Shown in pieces: positions 16,743 through 26,517 of a stretch of 64,000 nt of DNA. Position 1 is the stretch's first letter, and each line of letters opens with the position of its first letter. This stretch comes from Microbacterium sp. 3J1. GTDB lineage: Bacteria; Actinomycetota; Actinomycetes; Actinomycetales; Microbacteriaceae. A program made the translations under genes and the position numbers. The notes under the pieces are model-generated. The model did not search any database. It was not told the origin of the DNA and saw nothing but the letters and a program-made list of their open reading frames with translations. The stretch spans positions 248,001 to 312,000 of the forward strand of contig NZ_CDWI01000014.1 in NCBI RefSeq assembly GCF_001049495.1. The letters run 5' to 3'.

Positions 16743-18239
16743 TCACTCGGCCTTGTCGGCCGCGTCCTCGTCCGTCTTCTTCTTGGCCGCAGCCTTCTTG
16801 GCGGGAGCCTTCTTCGCAGCCGGCTTCTCAGCCTCTTCGGCGTCGTCGGCCTTCGCAGCAGCCTTCTTGGCAGGAGCCTTCTTGGCAGCGGGCTTCTTGG
16901 CCGGCTTCTCCTCAGCCTCGGCGGGTGCCTGCTCCCCAGATGCCTCGTCGGCGGCCTCGTCGTCGGTGACGACGAAGTCGGAGAGATCCACGGCCTTGCC
17001 GTTGGTGTCGACGACCTTCACCTTGCCGAGCGCGATCGCGAGGGCCTTGTTGCGGGCGACCTCGCCGACGAGTGCGGGCAGCTGGTTCGACGACTGCAGC
17101 GCCTCGACGAACTCCTGCGGCGCCATGCCGTACTGCGACGCCGACTGGATGAGGTACTGGCTCAGTTCCTCCTGCGAGACCTGCACGTCCGCCTGCTCGG
17201 CGATCGTGTCGAGCAGCACCTGCGTGCGGAACTGCTTCTCGCTGGCCTCGGTAACCTCGGCGCGGTGCACGTCGTCCTCGAGGCGACCCTCACCCTCGAG
17301 GTGGTTGTGCACCTCGTCCTCGATGAGCTGCGGCGGCACGGGGATCTCGATCTGCTCGAGCAGCGTCTCGACGAGCTTGTCGCGCGCGGCGGAGCCCTGC
17401 GTGAAGACGCCCTGCTGAGCGACACGCTCGGCGAGGCTCGCTCGGAGCTCGGCGATCGTGTCGAACTCGCTGGCGATCTGTGCGAAGTCGTCGTCCGCCT
17501 CGGGCAGCTCGCGCTCCTTGACGGCCTTGACCGTCACGGAGACCTCAGCCTCGGAGCCGGCGTGGTCGCCGCCGACGAGCGCGGAGCGGAAGGTGGTGTC
17601 CTCACCGGCGGTGAGGGACTCGATGGCATCGTCGATGCCCTCGAGCAGCTCGCCCGAGCCGACCTCGTAGGAGACGCCCTCGGCACGGTCGATCTCGGCG
17701 CCGTCGATCGTGGCGACGAGGTCGAGCTCGACGAAGTCGCCCGTGGCCGCGGGGCGGTCGACGGGGACCAGCGTGCCGAAACGGGCGCGCATGTTCTCGA
17801 GCTCGGCGTCGAGCGCCGCCTCATCGGCCTCGACCGCGTCGACCGTCACCGTGATGCCGTCGTACGAGGGCAGCTCGATGTCGGGCCGGACGTCGACCTC
17901 GACGTCGACCAGGAGGTCGCCGGAGAAGTCCTTCTCGTTGGGCCACTGGGTGATCTCCGCGGACGGGCGGCCGACGACACGGATCTTGTGCTCGACGGTC
18001 GCGTCGCGGAAGAACTTGTCCAGGCCCTCGTTGACCGCGTGCTCGATGACCGCGCCGCGTCCGATGCGCTGGTCGATGATCGGAGCCGGGACCTTGCCCT
18101 TGCGGAAGCCGGGGATCTGCACGTCCTGAGCGATGTGCTCGTACGCGTGAGCGATGCTGGGCTTGAGGTCGTCGGGGGTGACCGTGATGCTGAGCTTGAC
18201 CCGGGTCGGGGTCAGCTTCTCGACGGTGCTGTTCGCCAT
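16743..18239 (-). CDS. tig: Trigger factor, ribosome-associated chaperone and prolyl isomerase
   Basis: Trigger factor binds at the ribosome exit tunnel and folds nascent chains. The 498-residue protein has the N-terminal ribosome-binding domain (GFRKGKVP signature near 44-51), a central FKBP-type domain (about 160-245) and the helical C-terminal arm domain. Unusually, residues about 426-498 form an extra disordered tail: acidic, then rich in Lys, Ala and Pro, with a 15-residue block repeated exactly at 449-463 and 472-486. ATG 18239 has an AAGGAG site and matches the family start; the longer frame runs through the tRNA-Pro gene. Confidence 0.96.
   Translation of the reverse strand: MANSTVEKLTPTRVKLSITVTPDDLKPSIAHAYEHIAQDVQIPGFRKGKVPAPIIDQRIGRGAVIEHAVNEGLDKFFRDATVEHKIRVVGRPSAEITQWPNEKDFSGDLLVDVEVDVRPDIELPSYDGITVTVDAVEADEAALDAELENMRARFGTLVPVDRPAATGDFVELDLVATIDGAEIDRAEGVSYEVGSGELLEGIDDAIESLTAGEDTTFRSALVGGDHAGSEAEVSVTVKAVKERELPEADDDFAQIASEFDTIAELRASLAERVAQQGVFTQGSAARDKLVETLLEQIEIPVPPQLIEDEVHNHLEGEGRLEDDVHRAEVTEASEKQFRTQVLLDTIAEQADVQVSQEELSQYLIQSASQYGMAPQEFVEALQSSNQLPALVGEVARNKALAIALGKVKVVDTNGKAVDLSDFVVTDDEAADEASGEQAPAEAEEKPAKKPAAKKAPAKKAAAKADDAEEAEKPAAKKAPAKKAAAKKKTDEDAADKAE
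16782..16895 (-). repeat. Repeat-encoded Lys/Ala/Pro tail of trigger factor
   Basis: The segments 16851-16895 and 16782-16826 encode the same 15 residues, [15 protein letters not shown], separated by an acidic linker of 8 residues. The pattern resembles histone H1-like or HU C-terminal tails of actinobacteria. Confidence 0.8.
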
Positions 18240-18301
18240 GCTGGTGTGTTCTCCTTGTGATTTCCGCGCTGAGTCGCGGCTGTCAGGCCGATCAAGCCGT
18301 G

Positions 18302-18375
18302 TCGGGGCGACAGGAGTTGAACCTGCGACCTCCCGCTCCCAAAGCGGGCGCTCTACCAAACTGAGCTACGCCCCG
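18302..18375 (-). tRNA. tRNA-Pro (anticodon TGG)
   Basis: The 74-nt cloverleaf has acceptor stem CGGGGCG/CGCCCCG, D-arm GCTCAGTTTGGTAGAGC, anticodon stem CCCGC/GCGGG around TTTGGGA, and T-loop GGTTCAACTCC. The CCA end is not encoded. It lies between tig and tRNA-Gly on the minus strand. Confidence 0.95.
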
Positions 18376-18485
18376 GGGAATCCGCACGCAGATTCAGCCC
18401 CACCGAGTCTAACGGACGAGAGCACCCTCGCCAGTCCGCTATGATCGATGAGTCGGTACAGACCCCGCTGGGTCACCTCCGATTC

Positions 18486-18556
18486 GGGGCTGTAGCTTAG
18501 TGGTAAAGCCTCTGTCTTCCAAACAGATGATGCGAGTTCGATTCTCGTCAGCCCCT
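18486..18556 (+). tRNA. tRNA-Gly (anticodon TCC)
   Basis: The 71-nt cloverleaf has acceptor GGGGCTG/CAGCCCC, anticodon stem TCTGT/ACAGA around loop CTTCCAA, and T-arm GCGAGTTCGATTCTCGT. Discriminator is T and CCA is not encoded. It is divergent from tRNA-Pro. Confidence 0.95.
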
Positions 18557-18562
18557 CACTCC

Positions 18563-18598
18563 GAAGGCCCCCGCAGATACGGGGGCCTTCATCTTTTT
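18563..18598 (+). terminator. Rho-independent terminator of tRNA-Gly
   Basis: GAAGGCCCCCG and CGGGGGCCTTC form a stem around a 6-nt loop, followed by ATCTTTTT. It begins 7 nt after the tRNA. Confidence 0.9.
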
Positions 18599-18665
18599 GT
18601 CGAACCGATGGACCTCCTTCTGGCAGAGTCGACATACGCAGGTCTTGACCGGAGGTCTCCACCGC

Positions 18666-19868
18666 ATGTCCGTCCCCACCGGCTTCGTCGCTCCCCCACT
18701 CGGCGGGCACATCCTTCCCGCCCGTATCGGGAGCGCCCCGCCCCCGCGCCGTCGTCCCCGACGATGGACCGGCTGGCTGCTCGGCGGCCTGGCGGTCCTG
18801 CTCGTGACCGGCGTCCTCGCGGCCCTGCAGGTGACGGCGAGTCTGGGCTACGACGAGGCAGAGGCAGACTTCGACGCCACGCGCGATGCCACGCAGTCCG
18901 CCATGACGATCGTGGCGGAGTCGGCGGATGCCGTGGCCGGCACGGCGGATTCGGCCGACCTCCTCCTGCAGACGGACAGCGGCCTCCTCGTCGATCCGGC
19001 GGCGAGAGACGCGCTGACCGCGGCGGCCGTCGACGCCCGGGCGGCTGATGAAGCGGCGCGTGCGCTGCTCGACGAGCCGCTTCCGGACGCAGGGACCAAG
19101 CCCTCGTTCTTCTGGGAGCTGTTCGCCGCCTCCGAGCGGATCGCGATCCAGGCCGACGACCTCGAGAGCCTCGATCGAGAACTCACCGAGGAGACGCCCG
19201 CGCTGGACACCGCAGACGCCTCGCTCACCGACGCCGGCATCGCGGTCCTCGGCTCGGCGGCGACCGCGGCGAGCTCCTTCGAGGGCGCGCACCTCTCGGC
19301 GAAGAACGACGCCGTGATCGCCCTGCGCGACGCCGCGGCATCCGCATCCCTCGCCTCGACGCTCGATGATCAGGCCGTGAGCGCGCTGGCGGCGCTGCAG
19401 GACGCCGCGGGACAGGTCGTGGCGTCGGAGCAGGTCGAGCTCGCCGAGAAGGCAGGCCCCTTGCAGGCCGTGCGTCTCGAGATCGAGGCGTTCGCACGAT
19501 CGCTCGCCCCCGGAGTCCTTCTCGAGTTCGACTGGAACCCGATCGTGAACAACGCCGGCGGCAACGGCAGCATGGGCGGCTTGACCACGTGGTGGTGGGA
19601 CGAGCCGGACAGGGCGGTGATCGAACTGTCGAACTCGGTCGCCGAGCAGTGGCCGGCCGATCGGAGCAGAGCCCTCGTCGCCCACGAGGTGGGCCATGCC
19701 ATCAGCGTGAAGTGCGAGGACATGTACGACTCCACGACGCAGGACAGCATCGAGAAGTGGGCGACCGCGTGGGCCATCGGCATGGGATTCACGGACGACG
19801 CGAACGGCGTCTGGGCGTACGGATACCCGCCTCAGTCGTACATCGACGCCGCGTACGGCTGCCGCTGA
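18666..19868 (+). CDS. Membrane-anchored putative zinc metallopeptidase with HEXXH motif, family not recognised
   Basis: The 400-residue protein has a short basic N-terminal segment, one membrane helix (about 34-58) and a large extracytoplasmic part. Residues about 60-290 are alanine-rich, helical and acidic. Near the C-terminus AHEVGH gives His340-Glu341-Val-Gly-His344, the zincin signature, and EKWATAWA begins with Glu363, which could be the third zinc ligand as in M78-type peptidases. Cys350 and Cys399 could form a disulfide. ATG 18666 is preceded by GGAGG at 10 nt. It stands alone between two terminators. Peptidase activity is inferred from the motif only. Confidence 0.65.
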   Translation: MSVPTGFVAPPLGGHILPARIGSAPPPRRRPRRWTGWLLGGLAVLLVTGVLAALQVTASLGYDEAEADFDATRDATQSAMTIVAESADAVAGTADSADLLLQTDSGLLVDPAARDALTAAAVDARAADEAARALLDEPLPDAGTKPSFFWELFAASERIAIQADDLESLDRELTEETPALDTADASLTDAGIAVLGSAATAASSFEGAHLSAKNDAVIALRDAAASASLASTLDDQAVSALAALQDAAGQVVASEQVELAEKAGPLQAVRLEIEAFARSLAPGVLLEFDWNPIVNNAGGNGSMGGLTTWWWDEPDRAVIELSNSVAEQWPADRSRALVAHEVGHAISVKCEDMYDSTTQDSIEKWATAWAIGMGFTDDANGVWAYGYPPQSYIDAAYGCR

Positions 19869-19885
19869 GTCGCTTGGCAGACGCA

Positions 19886-19921
19886 GAAGAAGCCGCCGCG
19901 ACGGATCGCGGCGGCTTCTTC
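19886..19921. terminator. Bidirectional hairpin terminator
   Basis: A perfect 16-bp inverted repeat (19886-19901 with 19906-19921, loop CGGA) separates the convergent HEXXH gene and rbpA. Runs are TTCTTC rather than a pure T-tract on either strand. Confidence 0.8.
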
Positions 19922-19937
19922 GAAGGTCAGACGGAGG

Positions 19938-20291
19938 TCACTGCCCCCGGCGCTCGCGCAGCTGGGTCAGGGCATCCTCGAGGAGCTGGACGGCTTCCTC
20001 GTCGGTGCGCCGCTCCTTGACGTAGGCGAGGTGGGTCTTGTACGGCTCGGGCTTCGCGAGTGCGGGAGGGTTCTCCTTGTCGCGCCCGGCCGGAAGACCC
20101 GACTGCGGGTGGTCGATCGTGTCGGGGATCTCGTCTTCAGGCAGGCCCGCAGCGAAGTAGCGCACCGTCTCGTTGCCGAGCCCGTCCCAGTAGGAGACCG
20201 CGATGCGGTCGGCGTGGTAGCCGTGGTCCTGCTCGCCCATGGGGCCGGAGCCGACGCGGGTACCGCGAATGGCGTTTCCACCGGTAGCCAT
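19938..20291 (-). CDS. rbpA: RNA polymerase-binding protein RbpA
   Basis: RbpA is an actinobacterial essential transcription factor that binds RNA polymerase and group 1/2 sigma factors and stabilises the open promoter complex. The 117-residue protein carries the family features: GNAIRGTRVGSGPMGE at the start, a core with HADRIAVSYWDGLGNE, and a C-terminal sigma-interacting helix. The stop of secG overlaps its start (TGATG). ATG 20291 is the only sensible start, since the longer frame lies in secG. Confidence 0.95.
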   Translation of the reverse strand: MATGGNAIRGTRVGSGPMGEQDHGYHADRIAVSYWDGLGNETVRYFAAGLPEDEIPDTIDHPQSGLPAGRDKENPPALAKPEPYKTHLAYVKERRTDEEAVQLLEDALTQLRERRGQ

Positions 20292-20539
20292 CAGATCACC
20301 TCGAACTTCGTGATGAGACCGAGCGCGACGATCGCCACGAACCACGCCAGCGCGAGGATCACCGTGAATCGGTTGAGGTTGCGCTCTGCGAGGCCCGACG
20401 AGCCGACAGCCGAGGACATGCCTCCGCCGAACATGTCGGACAGGCCGCCGCCGCGACCCTTGTGGAGCAGGATGAGGAGAGTCAGCAGGACGCTGGTTAT
20501 GCCCAGCACGACCTGCAGGACGAACTCGAGAATTTCCAC
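20291..20539 (-). CDS. secG: Preprotein translocase subunit SecG
   Basis: SecG is the small subunit of the SecYEG export channel. The 82-residue protein has two membrane helices (about 5-25 and 60-80) separated by a glycine-rich loop with KGRGGGLSDMFGGG, the family signature. It follows tpiA in the conserved gap-pgk-tpiA-secG order and overlaps rbpA by one nucleotide. Confidence 0.95.
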   Translation of the reverse strand: MEILEFVLQVVLGITSVLLTLLILLHKGRGGGLSDMFGGGMSSAVGSSGLAERNLNRFTVILALAWFVAIVALGLITKFEVI

Positions 20540-20624
20540 GAGGAAGAGCCTTTCGATGGGGCAGGACTGCCCCCGTAACGGTCAAGTATACGGTGCGGCG
20601 GGGCCGGAGCCCCGCCGCACGCGC

Positions 20625-21416
20625 TCATACTCCGACGTGCTTCTCGAACCGGATGATCGCCGCGAACTCGTCGACCACGAGGCTCGCGCCTCCGACGAGA
20701 GCACCGTCGACATCGGGCTCGCGCATGAAGCTGGCGATGTTCGCCGCCTTCACCGATCCGCCGTAGAGGATGCGGGTGCGCGCGGCCGCGTCGTCGCCGA
20801 GGACCTTCGCGATGACCGTGCGGAGAGCGGCGCACACGTCCTGCGCCTGCTGCGGGGTCGCCGCCTGGCCGGAGCCGATGGCCCAGACCGGCTCGTAGGC
20901 GACCACGATGTCCGCATCCTTCGACAGCCCCTGCAGAGCCGCCTCGAGCTGGCCCGCGGGGACGGCACTGGCACCGAACTTCTCCAGGTCCTCCGCCGTC
21001 TCGCCGACACAGATGACCGGCGAGAGGCCATGCTTCAGCGCGGCCTTCGTCTTCGCCGCCACGACCTCGTCGGACTCCGCGTGGTACTCGCGGCGCTCCG
21101 AATGCCCGATGATGACGTACTTCGCGTCGAGCTTGGCGAGGAACGCACCCGACACCTCACCGGTGTATGCACCGGAGTCGTGAGCCGAGACGTCCTGCGC
21201 GCCGAGCGCGAACGGGATCTTGTCCGCATCGATCAGCGTCTGCACGCTGCGGATGTCGGTGAAGGGCGGGAACACCGCGACCTCGACCGAGCCGTCCTCG
21301 TGCTTCGCATCCTTGAGCGTCCAGTGCAGCTTCTGCACGAAGGCGACCGCCTGCAGGTGGTCGAGGTTCATCTTCCAGTTTCCCGCGATCAGCGGGGTAC
21401 GGGTGTTCACACCCAT
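20625..21416 (-). CDS. tpiA: Triosephosphate isomerase
   Basis: TpiA interconverts dihydroxyacetone phosphate and glyceraldehyde 3-phosphate. The 263-residue TIM barrel has Lys15 in GNWKMN, His105 in IIGHSERR, and Glu175 in AYEPVWAIG. Its start overlaps the end of pgk by 10 nt, so the genes are co-translated. Confidence 0.97.
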   Translation of the reverse strand: MGVNTRTPLIAGNWKMNLDHLQAVAFVQKLHWTLKDAKHEDGSVEVAVFPPFTDIRSVQTLIDADKIPFALGAQDVSAHDSGAYTGEVSGAFLAKLDAKYVIIGHSERREYHAESDEVVAAKTKAALKHGLSPVICVGETAEDLEKFGASAVPAGQLEAALQGLSKDADIVVAYEPVWAIGSGQAATPQQAQDVCAALRTVIAKVLGDDAAARTRILYGGSVKAANIASFMREPDVDGALVGGASLVVDEFAAIIRFEKHVGV

Positions 21417-22621
21417 CCGAGCACCTCCAGGCCGGGTAGTTTCTTGCCCTCGAGGAACTCGAGGCTGGCGCCGCCACCGGTCGAGATGTGACCGAACTGG
21501 TCATCGTCGAATCCGAGCTGACGCACGGCCGCAGCCGAGTCGCCACCGCCGACGACGCTGAGGCCGTCGACCTCGGTGAGCGCCTGCGCGACGGCCTTCG
21601 TGCCACCGGCGAATGCAGCGAACTCGAACACGCCCATGGGCCCGTTCCAGAACACCGTCCGGGATCCGCGGATCACCTCGGCGAATCGCGCTGCGGTCTC
21701 GGGCCCGATGTCGAGCCCGATCCCGGACGCGCCGAATGCCGTGCTCTCGATCGCATCCGCGGGCACCGTCTCGTGGGCGGCGTCCGCGGAGAACGACTCG
21801 GCCACGACGACATCGGTCGGGAGCACGAGCTCGACACCGCGGTCGGCGGCCTCGGCGATGTAGCCGCGCACCGTCTCGAGCTGGTCCTCTTCGAGCAGGC
21901 TTGCCGCCACATCGTGGCCCTGCGCCTTGAGGAAGGTGAACAGCATGCCCCCGCCGACCAGGATGCGGTCGACCCGCGGCAGCAGGTGCGAGATGACACC
22001 GAGCTTGTCGCTGACCTTCGAGCCGCCGAGGACGACCGCGTAGGGGCGCTCCGGGGTCTCGGTCAGACGGTCCAGCACTTCGAGCTCCGCGGCGATCAGC
22101 AGACCGGCTGCAGACGGGAGGAGCTCGGCGAGGTCGTAGACGCTCGCCTGCTTGCGGTGCACGACGCCGAAGCCGTCGGAGACGAGGACGTCTCCCAGTT
22201 CGGCCAGCTGCGCCGCGAAGGCTCCGCGCTCCGCGTCGTCCTTCGAGGTCTCCCCCGCGTTGAACCGCAGGTTCTCGATGACGACGACTCCGCCGTCCTC
22301 GAGGGACCCCACGGCCTCGCGCGCCGACTCGCCGACGGTGTCGCGCGCGAAGGCGACCGGCTTGCCGAGCAGCTCGGAGAGCCGCTGTGCCACGGGCTCG
22401 AGGCTGTACTGAGGATCGGGCGCCCCGTCGGGGCGGCCGAGATGCGAGCACACGACGACGCGGGCACCCGCGTTGATGAGTGCGTTGAGGGTAGGCAGCG
22501 AGGCGCGTACACGGCCATCGTCCGTTATGACCCCGTCCCGCAGGGGGACGTTCAGATCACAACGGACGATGACGCGCTTGCCCTCGAGCGAACCCAGTGA
22601 ATCCAGGGTGCGCAGAGTCAT
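21407..22621 (-). CDS. pgk: Phosphoglycerate kinase
   Basis: Pgk transfers phosphate from 1,3-bisphosphoglycerate to ADP. The 404-residue protein has the family N-terminal [12 protein letters not shown] block, a CSHLGRP loop, [11 protein letters not shown], and the nucleotide-binding GGGDSAAA near the C-terminus. It lies 10 nt after gap and overlaps tpiA. Frame and length are intact. Confidence 0.97.
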   Translation of the reverse strand: MTLRTLDSLGSLEGKRVIVRCDLNVPLRDGVITDDGRVRASLPTLNALINAGARVVVCSHLGRPDGAPDPQYSLEPVAQRLSELLGKPVAFARDTVGESAREAVGSLEDGGVVVIENLRFNAGETSKDDAERGAFAAQLAELGDVLVSDGFGVVHRKQASVYDLAELLPSAAGLLIAAELEVLDRLTETPERPYAVVLGGSKVSDKLGVISHLLPRVDRILVGGGMLFTFLKAQGHDVAASLLEEDQLETVRGYIAEAADRGVELVLPTDVVVAESFSADAAHETVPADAIESTAFGASGIGLDIGPETAARFAEVIRGSRTVFWNGPMGVFEFAAFAGGTKAVAQALTEVDGLSVVGGGDSAAAVRQLGFDDDQFGHISTGGGASLEFLEGKKLPGLEVLGWV

Positions 22622-22631
22622 GGGAGGAGTC

Positions 22632-23642
<1,011 letters not shown>

Positions 23643-23717
23643 TCAGGTCTCCCTGTTTCTCGTGCGCTGTGCGCCGCATTCGTGCGGTGCTGTGCGCGGG
23701 GGTTTTTGGCTGAGATG

Positions 23718-23749
23718 GCGTCCCGACGAGACCAGGCCCGTCGGGACGC
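23718..23749 (-). terminator. Hairpin downstream of sodA
   Basis: GCGTCCCGACG and CGTCGGGACGC form a perfect 11-bp stem 7 nt after the sodA stop. There is no T-tract on the minus strand, so termination strength is uncertain. Confidence 0.55.
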
Positions 23750-23756
23750 GACCCGA

Positions 23757-24383
23757 TTACGACAGTACCAGCAGGCCGTTCGTCTTCTCGCGGGCGACCT
23801 CGAAGCGCTGGGCGACGTTCTCCCAGTTGGCGATGTTCCACGCCGCCTTCACGTAGTCGGCCTTGACGTTGAGGTAGTCCAGGTAGAACGCGTGCTCCCA
23901 CATGTCCAGCTGGAACAGCGGTACGGTGCCCTGCGCCGTGTTCGACTGCTGGTCGAACAGCTGCTGGATGATGAGGCGCTGTCCGATGGAGTCCCAGCTG
24001 AGCACCGACCATCCGGAGCCCTGGATTCCGAGGGCGTTGGCGGTGAAGTGCGCCTGGAACTTCTCGAAGGAGCCGAAGAACTCGTCGATGGCGGCCTGGA
24101 GCTCGCCCTCGGGCTGTCCGCCGCCGGTCGGCGAGAGGTTGGTCCAGAAGATGGAGTGGTTGACGTGTCCGCCGAGGTTGAACGCGAGGTCCTTCTCGAG
24201 CTTGTTCACGTTGGCGAGGTTGCCGGTCTCACGGGCCTCGGCGAGCTGCTCGAGCGCGGTGTTCGCCCCGGCGACGTAGGTCGCGTGGTGCTTGTCATGG
24301 TGGAGTTCCATGATCTTGCCGCTGATGTGCGGCTCCAGTGCTGCGAAGTCGTACGGGAGGTCGGGGAGCGTGTAGGTCGCCAT
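23757..24383 (-). CDS. sodA: Superoxide dismutase, manganese/iron family
   Basis: The enzyme converts superoxide to hydrogen peroxide and oxygen. The 208-residue protein has all four metal ligands: His28 (ELHHDKHH), His76 (GGHVNHSIFW), Asp160 and His164 (DMWEHAFYLDY). The residue pattern is that of Mn- or cambialistic enzymes, and the metal cannot be fixed from sequence alone. I place the start at ATG 24383 (MATYTLPDLPY), the family norm. The ribosome site is weak (GAAAG), and an in-frame TTG at 24398 is possible. No signal peptide is seen. Confidence 0.95.
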   Translation of the reverse strand: MATYTLPDLPYDFAALEPHISGKIMELHHDKHHATYVAGANTALEQLAEARETGNLANVNKLEKDLAFNLGGHVNHSIFWTNLSPTGGGQPEGELQAAIDEFFGSFEKFQAHFTANALGIQGSGWSVLSWDSIGQRLIIQQLFDQQSNTAQGTVPLFQLDMWEHAFYLDYLNVKADYVKAAWNIANWENVAQRFEVAREKTNGLLVLS

Positions 24384-24520
24384 ATCGCTTTCATCCAATC
24401 CGCGCCGCGCCGCGGCGCTTGCCGATCCTCCGCGCCACCGAAGTGCGGTGCGGAGCGGACGTAACTCATCCTACCGACGACAACGCGCGGACGCCCCGGA
24501 TACTTCCGCCGTATGACGAA

Positions 24521-24552
24521 GAGAGGCGGCCCCTTGACAGGGACCGCCTCTC
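24521..24552 (-). terminator. Terminator of the rapZ-whiA unit
   Basis: GAGAGGCGGCCCCT and AGGGACCGCCTCTC form a stem with one mismatch, 16 nt after the whiA stop. Confidence 0.75.
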
Positions 24553-24568
24553 GTGACTACGGCAGGCG

Positions 24569-25546
24569 TCAGACGTCGAGCCCGGCGGGCACGGCGGCCT
24601 CGGTGCCGGGGATGCCCTCCTGCTGCGCGCGCTTGTCGGCCATCGCGAGCAGGCGACGGATGCGGCCGGCGACGGCGTCCTTCGTCATGGGCGGGTCGGC
24701 GTGGTGGCCGAGCTCGTCGAGGCTGGCGTCGCGGTGCGCGAGGCGGAGCTCACCCGCCACCTTCAGGTGGTCGGGGACCTCGTCCGCGAGGATCTCGAGC
24801 GCTCGTTCGACGCGTGCGCAGGCGGCGACGGCGGCCTGGGCCGAGCGGCGCAGGTTCGCGTCGTCGAAGTTGACGAGGCGGTTCACCCCGGCGCGGACCT
24901 CGCGGCGCTGTCGCATCTCCTCCCACGCGACGGCGGTCTTCTGCGCGCCCATCTCGCTGAGGATGGAGCGGATGGCCTCGCCTTCGCGCACGACGACGCG
25001 CGGCATGCCGCGGACCTCGCGCGCCTTGGCGGCGACGCCGAGCTTGTGGGCTGCGCCGACGAGGGCCATGGCGGCCTCCGACGTCGGGCAGGCGACCTCG
25101 AGCATGGCGGAGCGGCCGGGCTCGCTCAGGGATCCCGCTGCGAGGAAGGCGCCTCGCCAGAGACCGGCGACCTCGGCCCGTGAGCCGGTGGTCAGGCGGT
25201 TGGGCAGCCCGCGCACGGGGCGGCGGCGCTGGTCGAGCAGACCGGTCTGACGGGCGAGGGTCTCGCCTGCGGCGATGACGCGCACCGCCCACCGTGCGCC
25301 GTCGTTCGCCGTGCTCGACTGCACCTGGGCGATCTCGGGGCGGACACCGTAGATCTCCGCGAGGTCGCGGGCCACACGCTGTGCGAGGACCTCGGCGTCG
25401 ACCTCGGCCTCGACGGCGACCCGGCCGGCGATGGAGTGCAATCCGCCGGCGAACCGGAGGATCGAGGTGACCTCCGCGACACGCACCGTCGGGGGTGCAT
25501 TACGGATGCTGACCAGCTCAGCCTTGACGTCGGTGGTTAGTGCCAC
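24569..25546 (-). CDS. whiA: WhiA, sporulation/cell-division transcription factor family
   Basis: WhiA homologues combine a LAGLIDADG homing-endonuclease-like domain with a C-terminal helix-turn-helix and control division or septation genes in actinobacteria. The 325-residue protein has the N-terminal [16 protein letters not shown] block, [12 protein letters not shown], and a C-terminal HTH beginning around [16 protein letters not shown] 25546 is preceded by AAGGAG. It follows rapZ with a 68-bp gap. The YvcK gene that often lies between rapZ and whiA is missing here. Confidence 0.95.
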   Translation of the reverse strand: MALTTDVKAELVSIRNAPPTVRVAEVTSILRFAGGLHSIAGRVAVEAEVDAEVLAQRVARDLAEIYGVRPEIAQVQSSTANDGARWAVRVIAAGETLARQTGLLDQRRRPVRGLPNRLTTGSRAEVAGLWRGAFLAAGSLSEPGRSAMLEVACPTSEAAMALVGAAHKLGVAAKAREVRGMPRVVVREGEAIRSILSEMGAQKTAVAWEEMRQRREVRAGVNRLVNFDDANLRRSAQAAVAACARVERALEILADEVPDHLKVAGELRLAHRDASLDELGHHADPPMTKDAVAGRIRRLLAMADKRAQQEGIPGTEAAVPAGLDV

Positions 25547-25614
25547 GACACTCCTTCACGCTCACGCGCCGGATCGCGACGCAAACCTCCAGCTTACTCC
25601 GGCGGAGACGGTTG

Positions 25615-26487
25615 CTATTCCCGGCCGAGGTCTCGGTGACGCACGTTGACAGCGACTCCCGGCACCGCGGCGAGGCGGCGCGCCAGTTCCTCGGACATCG
25701 CCACCGAACGGTGCTTGCCGCCCGTGCAGCCGATCGCGATCGTCGAGTGGCTCTTGTTCTCACGCTGGTAGCCCTCGAGCACCGGGGTGAGCGCCGCCGA
25801 ATAGGCCTCGAGGAACTCCGCGGCCCCCTCTCGCGAGAGGACGTAGTCCCTGACCGTCTCGTCCTGACCGGTCAGACCGCGGAGCTCTTCGTTCCAGAAC
25901 GGGTTGGGGAGGAACCGCATGTCGGCGACGAGATCGACGTCCGTCGGCAATCCGTACTTGAAACCGAAGCTCATCAGGGTCACTCGATGGCGAGCGGCGC
26001 CCTCGTCGGAGAAGAGCTCCGACACCTGGGTCGCGAGCTGGTGGATGTTGAGCGCGGACGTGTCGATCACCATGTCCGCGGACTCGCGGATGGGAGCGAG
26101 GCGAGAGCGCTCCGAGCGGATGCCGTCGAGCAACGTGCCGTCGCCCTGCAGCGGATGCGGACGCCGCACCGACTCGAAGCGACGGACGAGGACGTCGTCG
26201 GAGGCGTCGAGGAAGAGCACACGGACAGACCCTCGGGTGCGCAGCGCGCGGGCTACCTCCGGGAAGTCGTCGAAGAGGTTGCGGCCTCGCACGTCGACGA
26301 CGGCTGCCACCTTGGGCAGCGCCGGGCCCCCCATGTCGGTGAGCTCCAGCAACGGGCGGAGTATCTGCGGGGGGAGGTTGTCGACGACGTACCAGCCGAG
26401 GTCCTCGAGCGCGTTCGCGACCGTCGTGCGGCCGGCGCCCGACATGCCCGTGACGATGAGGAACTCGCCCTTGTCCTCGTCAGCCAT
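25615..26487 (-). CDS. rapZ: RapZ/YvcJ-family nucleotide-binding protein
   Basis: RapZ proteins bind nucleotides and, in enterobacteria, act as RNase adapters for small RNAs; the actinobacterial role is not settled. The 290-residue protein has a P-loop at 14-21 reading GMSGAGRT, with Arg20 in place of the canonical lysine. The C-terminal domain has the family block CTGGKHRSV. It lies 30 nt after uvrC and upstream of whiA, a conserved neighbourhood. Confidence 0.92.
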   Translation of the reverse strand: MADEDKGEFLIVTGMSGAGRTTVANALEDLGWYVVDNLPPQILRPLLELTDMGGPALPKVAAVVDVRGRNLFDDFPEVARALRTRGSVRVLFLDASDDVLVRRFESVRRPHPLQGDGTLLDGIRSERSRLAPIRESADMVIDTSALNIHQLATQVSELFSDEGAARHRVTLMSFGFKYGLPTDVDLVADMRFLPNPFWNEELRGLTGQDETVRDYVLSREGAAEFLEAYSAALTPVLEGYQRENKSHSTIAIGCTGGKHRSVAMSEELARRLAAVPGVAVNVRHRDLGRE

Positions 26488-26517
26488 CGTTACTCCTTCT
26501 CCCCCGCCCCCACAAGC

